This document shows positions 6,736 through 15,600 of a stretch of DNA of 42,877 nt, one piece after another. The position numbers and the translations under genes are program-made. This DNA comes from an uncultured Kiritimatiellota bacterium (GTDB lineage Bacteria; Verrucomicrobiota; Kiritimatiellia; RFP12; UBA1067), in NCBI GenBank assembly GCA_934635045.1, contig CAKTZA010000030.1, forward strand, positions 1-42,877, written 5' to 3'. Each line of letters starts with the position of its first letter. Position 1 is the stretch's first letter. The notes below the pieces were generated by a model. The model was not told where the DNA came from. It saw nothing but the letters and a program-made list of their open reading frames with translations, and did no database searches.

Positions 6736-8204
6736 ACGTCGAAGTCATCGAGCCGCACGGACTCTGCGCGGGCGTCAACGCCGCGATTGCGAAGGCGCTG
6801 AAGCTCCGCAACGTCTACTGCCTGCACGAGCTCGTTCACAACGAGATCGTCATCGGCGACCTGAAGGCGCTCGGCTTTCGCTTCGTCGATCGCATTGAGG
6901 ACGTGCCCGAAGGCGAGACGGTCGTCTTCTCGGCGCACGGCGTCTCGCCGCGCGTCCGCGAAATCGCCGCCGCGCGCCGCCTCACCGTCGTGGACGCGAC
7001 GTGTCCCTTCGTCGCGAACGTCCATAAGGCCGCGCGCGCGTTCGCCCGTCGGGGGCTACCCGTCGTCATTCTCGGCGACCCCGGACACGTCGAGTTCCAG
7101 GGCATCGCCGGCGAGGTCGGCGACGGGAACTGGCTGACGTTCGAGGAGGCGATGGGAAGAGGGAAGAGGGAACGGCTCATCGGCATCATCGCCCAGACGA
7201 CGATGAACGCCGACGAGGTCGCGCGGCAGGTGGCGGAACTGCGCACGCGCTACGCCGTCGAGACGACGGCCGACGTCTGCCGCGCGACGAAGGAGCGGCA
7301 GGACGCCGTGCGCGCGTTCGCGGGCGACGCCGTGCTGGTGCTCGGTTCCCGCACGTCCGCCAACTCGACGCGGCTCGCGGAGGTCGCGGCGGCGACAGGC
7401 AAGCGCGCGTTCTTCGCGGGCTCGATGGACGAGGTGCGCGCGCTGGACTTCGCTGGCGTGCGGACGCTGGGCGTGACGAGCGGCGCCTCGACGCCGGAGC
7501 GCTTCTTCGCGGACGCCGTGCGCTTCCTGAAGAACGTGCCGCAGCACGTGGCGATCATCATGGACGGCAACGGGCGCTGGGCGACGCGGCGCGGACAGAG
7601 GCGCGGCGAGGGCCACAAGGCCGGCGCGAAGACGCTCGGCGACGTCCTCGGCTGGTGCGGCGCGCGCGGCATCCGCTACCTCACGGTCTATGCGTTCTCG
7701 ACGGAGAACTGGAAGCGTCCGAAGGAGGAGGTGGACGGCCTCATGTCCCTCTTCGCGCGGATGCTGAAGGCGAAGGAGGCGAGCTTCATGAGGAACGAGG
7801 TGCGCTTCCGCATGGTCGGCCGGCGCGGCGACCTGTCGCCCAGGCTCCTCGCCGTCATCGAGTCGCTGGAGCGGAAGACCTCGCGGTTCGAGCGCCAGTT
7901 CATCGTCGCGATCTCCTACGGCGGCCGCGCCGAGATCGTCGATGCGGCGAACGCCGCGATGAAGCGGGGGGAGCCGCTGACGGAAGAGACGTTCCGCAGC
8001 TTCCTCTACGCGCCGGACGTCCCCGACCCCGACCTCGTCATCCGCACGAGCGGCGAGTTGCGCACGTCGAACTTCCTCCTCTGGGAGGCGGCGTACAGCG
8101 AATACTATTTCACGGACACGCTCTGGCCGGACTTCTCGGAAGGGGAGCTCGACCGGGCCCTCGCGTCCTACGCGGCGCGCCATCGACGAAAGGGAGGCAT
8201 ATGA
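6732..8204 (+). CDS. ispH-uppS: Fused IspH (HMBPP reductase) - UppS (undecaprenyl diphosphate synthase)
   Basis: 490 aa, GTG start. Residues 1-268 are IspH/LytB, the [4Fe-4S] enzyme of the last MEP-pathway step producing IPP and DMAPP. The three cluster cysteines are C12 (GLCAGV), C91 (DATCPFV) and C183 (DVCRAT). H36, H69, H119 and E121 in GHVEFQG, the TT of AQTTMN, TSANSTRL and GVTSGASTPE are also present. Residues 269-490 are a complete cis-prenyltransferase: IIMDGNGRWA (catalytic Asp278), TVYAFSTENWKRP, ISYGGRAEI and DLVIRTSGE. This enzyme condenses IPP onto farnesyl diphosphate to give the peptidoglycan/LPS lipid carrier. There is no linker and no stop between the domains. Residues 142-148 are encoded by a purine repeat. 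The stop overlaps the dsbD-like gene (ATGA), and expression comes from the promoter at 6589. Confidence 0.93.
   Translation: MNVEVIEPHGLCAGVNAAIAKALKLRNVYCLHELVHNEIVIGDLKALGFRFVDRIEDVPEGETVVFSAHGVSPRVREIAAARRLTVVDATCPFVANVHKAARAFARRGLPVVILGDPGHVEFQGIAGEVGDGNWLTFEEAMGRGKRERLIGIIAQTTMNADEVARQVAELRTRYAVETTADVCRATKERQDAVRAFAGDAVLVLGSRTSANSTRLAEVAAATGKRAFFAGSMDEVRALDFAGVRTLGVTSGASTPERFFADAVRFLKNVPQHVAIIMDGNGRWATRRGQRRGEGHKAGAKTLGDVLGWCGARGIRYLTVYAFSTENWKRPKEEVDGLMSLFARMLKAKEASFMRNEVRFRMVGRRGDLSPRLLAVIESLERKTSRFERQFIVAISYGGRAEIVDAANAAMKRGEPLTEETFRSFLYAPDVPDPDLVIRTSGELRTSNFLLWEAAYSEYYFTDTLWPDFSEGELDRALASYAARHRRKGGI
7154..7172 (+). repeat. Purine micro-repeat inside ispH
   Basis: Tandem GGGAAGA units. 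7155-7172 is an exact 18-nt reverse complement of 2910-2927 in the hairpin of the large exported gene. It encodes GRGKRER in a surface segment of IspH between the GHVEFQG and AQTT motifs, so the insertion looks tolerated. Confidence 0.75.
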
Positions 8205-9436
8205 GATCGGTTCGACGGATTGCGCGCCTGTGCGGCGTCGCGCTGCTGTTCGCCTGTGCATGCGGCGCGCGGGCGGAGATCCAGGTCATCAACGGCGTTC
8301 GGTACGAATGCGCCGACGGCCTGTGCCGACGGCTCGACGAACCGGCGGAGCCGGCGGCGGACGCGGCGTCCGCGCCAACGCCCGCATCGGCCGAGGCTGC
8401 GCCACTGCCGCGTCCGCCGCGTCTTGCGCAGGGCTACATGGAGGCCGAGGCGTTCCTGGCTTTCCTGCGCGGCGACGAACCGGCGGCGCTGCCGACGTCC
8501 GCCGTGCTTCTCGTGCTGTCGCTTCTGCTGGCGGGCGCGGCCATGAACCTGACGCCCTGCGTCCTGCCGATGGTTCCCGTGAATCTGCTGGTGATTGGCG
8601 CGTCGCTGCGGCGTGGACTTCTCTATGGGCTGGGCATCGCGTGCGCCTACGGGCTGCTGGGCGTCTGCGCGGCCGTCGGCGGGCTGGCGTTCGGCACGAT
8701 TCAGGCGAATCCCTTCTTCAATGCGTTCGTCGCCCTCGTCTTCCTGGCGCTGGGGTTGTCGCTCTGCGGCGTCTTCCCGATTGACTTCACCCGTGTGCGC
8801 GGACGCGCGGGCCTTTCGTCCGGCGCACGCGCGTCGGTGGCGTTCCCGTTCCTCATGGGCGCGCTGTCGGCGGTGCTCGCGGGCGCGTGCGTGGCGCCGG
8901 TCCTGATTTCGGTGCTCGTGCTGACGGCGAACCTTTATGCGCAGGGTCATCCGCTGGCGCTGGGCCTGCCGTTCACGCTCGGACTGGGGCTGGCGTTGCC
9001 GTGGCCGTTCCTGGGCGCGGGGCTGCGCGTGCTCCCGAAGCCGGGCGCGTGGATGCGGTGGGTCAATCGCGTGTTCGCCGTGCTTGTCTTCGGCTTCGCG
9101 CTGTGGTACGGATGGCTGGCCGTGCAGGGCCTGGCGCGGCGCGATCCGGCGGCGTCGGCTTCGGAAGACGCGCGGCTGGAGGCGACGCCCGAGACGTTCG
9201 CGCAACGGCTGGCGGACGCCGGCGCGGCGGGCAAGCCGGTGCTCGTCGACTGCTGGGCGACGTGGTGCAAGAACTGCGCGGCGATGGAGCGAGGCACGCT
9301 GCGCGATCCGAAGGTCGCGGCGGCGCTGGAGAACTACACGGTCATCCGGCTGCAGGCCGAGGACCTTTCGGCGCTGAAGAGGCTGCCGGGCTTCGGCGAG
9401 ATTCGCGGGCTTCCCGCGTTTGCGATCTTCGAATGA
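8201..9436 (+). CDS. dsbD: DsbD-like transmembrane thiol-disulfide interchange protein
   Basis: 411 aa. A signal peptide (1-25) is followed by a short periplasmic stretch with a Cys pair (CADGLC), then a DsbD-type membrane domain of about eight helices. Its two conserved cysteines lie in NLTPCVLPMVPVN and GACVAPVLIS. The C-terminal thioredoxin-like domain has active site WATWCKNC. In the family, electrons pass from cytoplasmic thioredoxin through the membrane cysteines to this domain and on to periplasmic partners. The usual N-terminal immunoglobulin-like alpha domain is missing, being replaced by about 60 Ala/Pro-rich residues, so the protein is about 150 residues shorter than E. coli DsbD. 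ATG 8201 overlaps the ispH-uppS stop; the longer same-frame ORF upstream is a shadow. Confidence 0.9.
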   Translation: MRSVRRIARLCGVALLFACACGARAEIQVINGVRYECADGLCRRLDEPAEPAADAASAPTPASAEAAPLPRPPRLAQGYMEAEAFLAFLRGDEPAALPTSAVLLVLSLLLAGAAMNLTPCVLPMVPVNLLVIGASLRRGLLYGLGIACAYGLLGVCAAVGGLAFGTIQANPFFNAFVALVFLALGLSLCGVFPIDFTRVRGRAGLSSGARASVAFPFLMGALSAVLAGACVAPVLISVLVLTANLYAQGHPLALGLPFTLGLGLALPWPFLGAGLRVLPKPGAWMRWVNRVFAVLVFGFALWYGWLAVQGLARRDPAASASEDARLEATPETFAQRLADAGAAGKPVLVDCWATWCKNCAAMERGTLRDPKVAAALENYTVIRLQAEDLSALKRLPGFGEIRGLPAFAIFE

Positions 9437-9487
9437 GCCCGTCTTTATTGGACTTTTTTCACGTGACCCCTTGCGCACCCCCGAAAA

Positions 9488-9499
9488 TATTGATATATT
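9488..9499 (+). promoter_or_regulatory. Extended -10 promoter of the HU-family gene
   Basis: TATTGATATATT, hexamer 9494-9499 preceded by TG. Unlike many promoters here it is followed by a 66-nt leader with a GAAAGGA ribosome site near 9549-9555. Confidence 0.65.
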
Positions 9500-9565
9500 A
9501 CGCACAGGCACGAGGGAGCGGTTCCCGCGTGCGTCAGTACAGACTCAAGAAAGGATCAAGAAAAC

Positions 9566-9877
9566 ATGGCTAAGAAACAACCCGTTCCGACCACGAAGAG
9601 CGGCATCATGCAGGCGCTCGCCGACGCCGGCGAAATCAGCAAGAAGCAGGCCGTCGCCGTTTACGAGAAGCTCATCGAGCTCGCGTACGAGGGCGCCCGC
9701 CAGAACGAGAAGGGCTGGGTCATCCCGGGCCTCGGCAAGCTCCTGATCAAGAAGCAGGGTGCGCGCATGGTTCGCAATCCGCAGACGGGCGAGGAGAAGA
9801 AGAAACCCGCGTGCAAGGTCGCGAAGTTCCGTCTCGCCAAGGCGGCGAAGGACGCGCTCGTTCCGCCGAAGAAGTAA
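9566..9877 (+). CDS. HU/IHF-family DNA-binding protein
   Basis: 103 aa. A basic protein of the HU/IHF superfamily, which binds and bends DNA as a dimer in the nucleoid. The N-terminal helical part contains ISKKQAVAVYEKLIEL. The beta-arm region has PGLGKLLIKK, then ARMVRNPQTGEEKKKPA, equivalent to the arm motif GRNPxTGE that inserts in the minor groove. The C-terminus is Lys/Ala-rich (FRLAKAAKDALVPPKK). It has its own promoter, leader and terminator (9918-9947), so it is monocistronic and likely strongly expressed. Confidence 0.93.
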   Translation: MAKKQPVPTTKSGIMQALADAGEISKKQAVAVYEKLIELAYEGARQNEKGWVIPGLGKLLIKKQGARMVRNPQTGEEKKKPACKVAKFRLAKAAKDALVPPKK

Positions 9878-9917
9878 GTCGGGTGCGCGAACGCGCGTCT
9901 GCGCGTCGCACATTCAG

Positions 9918-9947
9918 GCGCGGGCTTCCCTGAGCCCGCGCTTCTTT
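9918..9947 (+). terminator. Rho-independent terminator of the HU gene
   Basis: GCGCGGGCT (9918-9926) pairs perfectly with AGCCCGCGC (9933-9941) around a 6-nt loop, followed by TTCTTT (9942-9947). The T-run ends exactly where the next ATG begins (9948). Confidence 0.9.
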
Positions 9948-10706
9948 ATGAAAGACCCATTTGGAGAGCTCGCCCCGAAGAGGGGGCTGCCGCCCGGCCT
10001 GAAGCAGCGCTTCCCGGATCGCGTGCTGATCATGACGACCGACCGCTGCTTTGGGGCCTGTCCCCACTGCACGCGCAAGTTCATTCTCGGGAAGGCGCCC
10101 GTCGTCTCGTCCGACGAGGACCTGCGGCGGTGCGTCGATTACGTGACGCGGCATCCGAAGGTGCGTGACGTGCTGCTGTCGGGCGGTGACGTGCTGACGC
10201 TGTCCGACGAGGCGGTGATGCGCTTCGTCGAGGCTTTCGCGGCGTTACCGCAGGTCGAGGTCATCCGCATTTGCACGCGCGCGCTCGTCTCGAATCCCGC
10301 GCGCGTCACGGATCGCCTGGCGCGGCGGCTGGCGCGGTCGGGCAAGGTCTGGGCGAACGTGCACATCAACACGGCGAACGAGGCGCGCGTGGCGGCGGCG
10401 CCGGCGGCGAAGCTCGTGACGCGCGGCGTGCCCGTCTCGTCCCAGACGGTTCTGCTGTGCGGCGTCAACGACACGCCGCAGAAGATGCTCGCGCTGCTGC
10501 GGGCGCTATCGGCCGCGCGCATCCGCCCCTACTACGTCTTCCAGTGCGATCCGGTCGAGGGACTGGTCGAACGCTTCGGCGTGCCGCTCGCGCAGGCGAA
10601 GGCGATTGAGGCCTACTGCGCCGCGCGCATCGGCGGCCTCGCCCTGCCGCGCTTTGTCGCGGACTTGCCGGGGTCGCGTCGCAAGACGCCGCTTGATCTC
10701 CTGTAA
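9948..10706 (+). CDS. Short lysine-2,3-aminomutase-family radical SAM protein
   Basis: 252 aa. The radical SAM cluster motif CFGACPHC gives C34, C38 and C41. Family blocks follow: DVLLSGGDVLTLS, VIRICTRALV, a substrate block near VNDTP, YYVFQCDPVEG and the C-terminal LPGSRRKTPLDLL, whose K246 aligns with the PLP-binding lysine. Members isomerise lysine to beta-lysine, either free (KamA/AblA, about 416 aa) or for EF-P modification (EpmB, about 340 aa). This one lacks most of the N-terminal segment and the C-terminal tetramer extension, and no epmA or efp is nearby, so the substrate is open. ATG 9948 touches the terminator T-run and no ribosome site is visible; a later start would remove little of the conserved part. 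Confidence 0.8.
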   Translation: MKDPFGELAPKRGLPPGLKQRFPDRVLIMTTDRCFGACPHCTRKFILGKAPVVSSDEDLRRCVDYVTRHPKVRDVLLSGGDVLTLSDEAVMRFVEAFAALPQVEVIRICTRALVSNPARVTDRLARRLARSGKVWANVHINTANEARVAAAPAAKLVTRGVPVSSQTVLLCGVNDTPQKMLALLRALSAARIRPYYVFQCDPVEGLVERFGVPLAQAKAIEAYCAARIGGLALPRFVADLPGSRRKTPLDLL

Positions 10707-10756
10707 CGCGGCGGCGACTACCGAATTTGGTACTTCCCAAGTTGTAGAAAAAAAAA

Positions 10757-10762
10757 TATAAT
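10757..10762 (+). promoter_or_regulatory. Probable -10 box of the secreted-glycanase operon
   Basis: TATAAT after a run of A residues. Unlike the other promoters it lacks the TG extension. A weak -35 (TTCCCA, 10734-10739) lies 17 nt upstream. A 31-nt leader with AAGAAGGA precedes ATG 10794. Confidence 0.6.
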
Positions 10763-10793
10763 TTTCAGCATCATTTACCCCAAGAAGGAAAAC

Positions 10794-12638
10794 ATGATGC
10801 TGCAGAGAACCCTTGCCGTGGCGTTCGCCTGTCTGGCGGCGCCGCTGTTTGCCGAAACGATCCTTTACGTCAAGCCCGGCGCGACCGGGTCGGGCGCGAG
10901 CTGGGACGACGCGGCCGACCTCGCGGCGGCCGTCGCGACGGCCCGGGAGAACGCCCCGTGCGCGATCTACGTCGCCAGGGGCGTCTACGCGGCGAACAGG
11001 CTTGCCGTCGCGCCGGGCACGTCCCTCTACGGCGGGTTCGCCGGCGAATCGGCGGACGAGACGGTCGCCGGACGCGACGTCGCGGCGAACGCGACGGTCA
11101 TCTACGGGACTGACGGGTCGTCGCGCACGCCCTACTGGCGCGACCGCACGGGCGCGGACGTCCTGCGGGACGGGAAGAAGGTGCGCGTGATGAACGACGA
11201 CGGAACGTTCAATGCGCCCGATCCGACGGACGAGGAGCTGTTCTGGACGCCCAGCTACGGCGTCAACGCCCTCGACGCGTCGGGCGAGACGGCGACGGGC
11301 GAGTCCGTGGTCGTGGACGGCTTCGTCTTCACGACGGCGAGCCTCAAGTTCGACAAGATCCCTGCCACGGTTCGCAATTGCCGCTTCTTCGGGTGCTTCC
11401 ACGACTGGGGGGTCGTCTGGGGGAGCGCGTCGTTCACGGTCGAGAACTGCGCCTTCGACTGGTGCAACGGGCCGGCCGTCAGCTCGGACCTTGCGGATGG
11501 GAGCTCCGCCGTCACGCTCCGGAACGTCGCCGTGCGGCACGAGGTGGCCAACAACCAGCGCGGACTCGGCGTCTACGCGCCGAACGTCACGCTGGACATC
11601 GAGGGCTGCGCCTTCGAGCGGAACTACAACGTCCGCGCGGTCGGCGACGGCGGCCTGGGCGTCGTCCACGGAAACGACTCCTCGAAGATGCGGATTCGCG
11701 GCACGCGGTTCGTCGAGAACCTCGTCTCGTCGAACGCGAGCGCCATCGTCATCCTGCCGAACTACAATCCATCGGTCGTGAGCAACTGCCTGTTCCTGGC
11801 CAACCGGGTCGTCGGCGACCGCGGGGACCGCTCGAGCGCCGCGGCGTGCATCCTGAACGCGCGGCGAAACGACCATGTCGTCGACGCCTGCTCGTTCGTC
11901 TCGAACGTCGTTGACCGCTCTGAGGCGAAGACGAAGAGCGGCGTCACGCTGATGCCCTGCTCGGTCGTCTACTCCTGCTACGTCGCGCCGATCCGCCGCT
12001 GCACGTTCGACGGCAACCGCGTGTCGGCCGCGGCGAGCGCGGAGGGCGTCACGCCCGTCTGCGCGACGCTGTATTCGGAAGGCGGCAACGACGCAGGGTG
12101 CCTGTTCGGCAACACCTTCAGCGGCAACGACGCCGCGACAGGCGAGATCGTCCTGAACCGGCATCCCGTCCAGACGCTCGGTGTCATCCGCGTCTTCAAC
12201 AGCATCTTCTGGCATCCGTCCGGCTCGTACGTGCCGGTCGCGCGCCTGGGCACGGGGCGCATCTGCTACCGCCACTGCGTCGTCAAGAACCTGCCGGCGG
12301 ACGCGGACTGGATCGTCGACTCGGAGGCGAACCGGGCGGGCGATCCCCTGCTGGGCGGCCGTCTGACGGCCGCCGAGGGCCTGCTCGTGCGCCGTCCGGG
12401 AACGGGCGCGGCGCGGCACAAGGGCATCCCGCTCTACTACGACTCCAGCGAGCCGCGCAAGGTCGCCTACCAGGGCGGGAGCGGCTATGTCCGCTGCGAC
12501 ACGCTGGGCTCCTCGCTGCTGACCGCGCCCTATACGGCCATTCCCGACGCGCTGGGACAGTTCCCCCGCGAGGGGCTCAAGCCCGACATCGGCGCGGTGC
12601 AGGCGGGGGCGTCCGGCCTCCTGCTGCTGCTTCGCTAA
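10794..12638 (+). CDS. Secreted right-handed parallel beta-helix protein
   Basis: 614 aa. Signal peptide of about 20 residues (cleavage after AAPLFA). The opening ETILYVKPGATGSGASWDDA is typical of bacterial surface or secreted beta-helix proteins. The body is a series of rungs with recurring 'NCxF' strands (RNCRFFGCF, ENCAFDWCN, IEGCAFERN, VSNCLFLANR, DACSFVSNV, RRCTFDGN). The C-terminus closes with a 'DIGAVQ' segment and a hydrophobic tail (GLLLLLR). The fold is shared by pectate lyases, chondroitinases and adhesins; no catalytic set is identifiable. It is first in an operon with two glycosidase-like proteins and a phosphatase, which favours a role in polysaccharide binding or cleavage outside the cell. 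Confidence 0.85.
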   Translation: MMLQRTLAVAFACLAAPLFAETILYVKPGATGSGASWDDAADLAAAVATARENAPCAIYVARGVYAANRLAVAPGTSLYGGFAGESADETVAGRDVAANATVIYGTDGSSRTPYWRDRTGADVLRDGKKVRVMNDDGTFNAPDPTDEELFWTPSYGVNALDASGETATGESVVVDGFVFTTASLKFDKIPATVRNCRFFGCFHDWGVVWGSASFTVENCAFDWCNGPAVSSDLADGSSAVTLRNVAVRHEVANNQRGLGVYAPNVTLDIEGCAFERNYNVRAVGDGGLGVVHGNDSSKMRIRGTRFVENLVSSNASAIVILPNYNPSVVSNCLFLANRVVGDRGDRSSAAACILNARRNDHVVDACSFVSNVVDRSEAKTKSGVTLMPCSVVYSCYVAPIRRCTFDGNRVSAAASAEGVTPVCATLYSEGGNDAGCLFGNTFSGNDAATGEIVLNRHPVQTLGVIRVFNSIFWHPSGSYVPVARLGTGRICYRHCVVKNLPADADWIVDSEANRAGDPLLGGRLTAAEGLLVRRPGTGAARHKGIPLYYDSSEPRKVAYQGGSGYVRCDTLGSSLLTAPYTAIPDALGQFPREGLKPDIGAVQAGASGLLLLLR

Positions 12639-12640
12639 AG

Positions 12641-12676
12641 CCCTCCTCATCCCTCACGACTCATCCCCCATCCCTC
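12641..12676 (+). repeat. CATCCC micro-repeat between the beta-helix and GH123-like genes
   Basis: Pyrimidine-rich string of CATCCC(T/C) units directly before ATG 12680, occupying the place of a ribosome site. CTCATCCCCCATCCCTC at 12660-12676 occurs again exactly at 36223-36239 inside ligA. Confidence 0.8.
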
Positions 12677-12679
12677 TTC

Positions 12680-15600
12680 ATGAACACGTCAATCCTTCTT
12701 CTCTCCGCCTTGACCCACTGGTTTGTCCCGGCGACGGGCGAAGAGCAGTTCCTGCCCGACCGCGATCCGCAGCACGGCACGCGGGGCGGCGTCGTGCGCA
12801 TCGTCGCCGCGCAGGACGAGTACGAGCCCGGCTCGTTCGTCGTGAAGGCCGACGCCGACCTCGGCAAGGTGCGCTTCGCGCTCGGCGCGTTCACGAATGC
12901 GCAGGGCGTCGCGTTCGCGCCGGAGAACCTCGACCTCAAGGTCGTCAAGGTCTGGTACCAGAACCGCAACGGCTGGTTCAGCTATTTCGGCGACACGGGC
13001 TTCAAGCTCTGCCCCGAGCTGCTGCTGAACGACGAGGACCTCGTCCGCGTCGATCCGGCGAAGGAGGCGAACTACGCGACGCTCACCGACGCGGACGGGC
13101 GGCGGATCGGCGAGCGGTGGATCAACCCGCCGCGTCAGATGGACGTGCGCAGCGCGGACTGGCGGACGAAGGTCAACAGCGTCTTCCAGCCGATGCGGCC
13201 GGACTTCAAGGACGCGGCGACGCTCCAGCCCGTGACGCTTGGCCGGGACGTGCGCAAGCAGATCTTCCTGACCGCCCACGTCCCCGCGGGCACGGCGGCG
13301 GGCGTCTACAGGGGCGCCGTGAACGTCTCGGCCCTCGACGGGCGGCGGCTTTACGCGGTTCCCGTCGAGGTGAAGGTGCTCGACTTCGCGCTGCCGCGCC
13401 CGAAGACGCGCTTCGATCCCGAAAAGGACCTGATCGTCAGCGGCTTCCACTACATCAGCCTCGACATCGTGCGCGAGCTCAACGGCGGCGACCTGGAGCT
13501 GGCGAAGCGGCAGCTCAAGGCGATTCTCGCAAACCAGCGGCGGCATGGCGTGCAGGTCTACCAGCTTCCCCGGACGATCTGCTCGGAGACCGACTTCTGC
13601 ATCCGCACGATGCAGGAGGTCGGGATGCGCACGGATCTCCTGGTCGGCGGCGCGTATCCGACGCGCTCGATCACGTGGAAGGGCGCGAAGAAGGACCTCA
13701 CGTTCGCCGACATGGTGGCCGACGCGAAGCGGCAGGCCGACTACTACGACCGCACGCTCGGGCACCACAACGTCTACGTCATGCACGGCGACGAGCCGCC
13801 GAGCCCGTGGATTGCGAAGGAGCGTCCGCTCGTCGACGCCTACCACGCGGGCGGGCTCAAGTTCTTCATCGCCTGCCATCGCGCGCTCTTCCACAAGGGC
13901 GGGCACCTCTGGGACTTCTCGTCCACGTCCAAGGCCCCGACGGACGACTCGACGCCGCGCCTCTGGAACCAGCTTGGCGGCGAGCCGTACGTCGGCTGGT
14001 ACGGCCAGATGCACGTCGGGCCGGAGAATCCGGCGCAGAACCGGCGGCAGTACGGGCTTGCGACCTGGCTTTCCGGCTATTCGTCCGTCATGAACTATGC
14101 GTTCGGCCTCGGCCCGTGGAACGACGACTCGACGACCTACAGGCCGATGGTCAACGCCTACGGCATCTTCGGCGGCGTCGTCGACACCTTGCAGTGGGAG
14201 GGCTTCCGCGAGGGGATCGACGACATCCGCTACGCGACGCTCCTGTCGGCGCTCGCGCGCAAGGCGCTCAAGGCGTCCGACGGCTCGACGCAGCGCGCGG
14301 GCAAGAAGGCGCTGCGGTACGTGGCCGAGATCACGGTCGGGGCGGACGACTACTTCGGCACGGGGGCCGACCCGCTCGACACGGTCCGGCTGGAGATGAT
14401 CGGCTTCATCGAGGACCTGCGCGCGCGTCTCGGCGCGGCGGCGGACGTCGCGGAAAGCCCGATTGCCGTGAGGCCGTTCGTCGGCGAATCGACCGATCCG
14501 CTCGGCGGGGTGCCGACGCTCTTCGGAAAGTCCGGCGCCGCGCGCTTCGGGCTCTGGACGAACGTCTGCGCCTTTGCCGACCAGGCGCTCGCGAATGCGC
14601 GCGAGCGGCCGTTCGCGGTGAAGGACGACGCGCGCTTCACGACGTTCCTGCGGGGCTACGTGATGGGCGGGCGCCGCGCCGACGCGATCGCGCTCTGCCG
14701 CGCCGAGAAGCGGTGCGAGTTCCTCGCCGACCTCCTGGAGGGCAAGACGCCGGCGTGGAGCAAGGACCCCGGGCAGGCGATGAAGGAGATCGACCTCGCC
14801 GGCGCGTTCATGCTGCTCCTCGACGACGAGGCGAAGGTTCGCGAGCTGATGGCCGCGCGGGCGGCGCTCGTGAAGCCGCGCGCCCGCAAGGCCTACCCGG
14901 TGCGCTACTCCGCCCGCGCGCTCGCGGGGCTGGGCGACTGGGCGAACGCGACGGTGCGCACCGAGGCCCAGCGGCTCGACCGCAAGTTCGGCGGCAACAT
15001 GGACTTCCTCGTCACCGACATCACCTCGGGCGACCGCGGCGCGGGCATCGGCACGGACGCGAACACGAACGCCGCGCCCGCGACCGTGCAGGTCGTCTGC
15101 GACCGGCGCGGCCTCCACTTCCGCTTCGACGACCCGAACGCGCACGCGGCGGAGATCGAGAGCCTCGTGCAGGCGGGCGGCTCCTACGAATGCTATCTCG
15201 CGCCGGGCGAGAACAGGCCGTACGTCTCGTTCGTGGCCGACCAGGGGACGGGACGGCTCGACCTCTTCAACACGACCTACGACACCTTCGGCCTCCGCGC
15301 CGTGCCGAAGACGGGCCTGCGGGCCTGCCGGACGGAAGTCGCCTTCGGCGAGGGGACGGTCACGACGTATGCGTTCATCCCGTGGGACAGCTACGCGGCG
15401 TTCATCCCGCGCGACGGCGAGGAGTGGGAGTTCGAGGTCATCTTCTGGAGCCGGCGCGGCGGCGAGTGCTGGAACGGCACGGAGTCGATTCACGGACGCT
15501 CCACGTGGGGACGGCTGCGCTTTGCGCTGTCCGAGGCGGAGCGCGCGGAGATCGTGCGGCGGCAGCTGTTCGCGGCGAAGAAGGCGTACGCGCGCGAGAA

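Noticed and set aside
10506..12650. Minus-strand ORF of 714 codons
   Set aside because: Shadow of the beta-helix gene; no family, no start signals.
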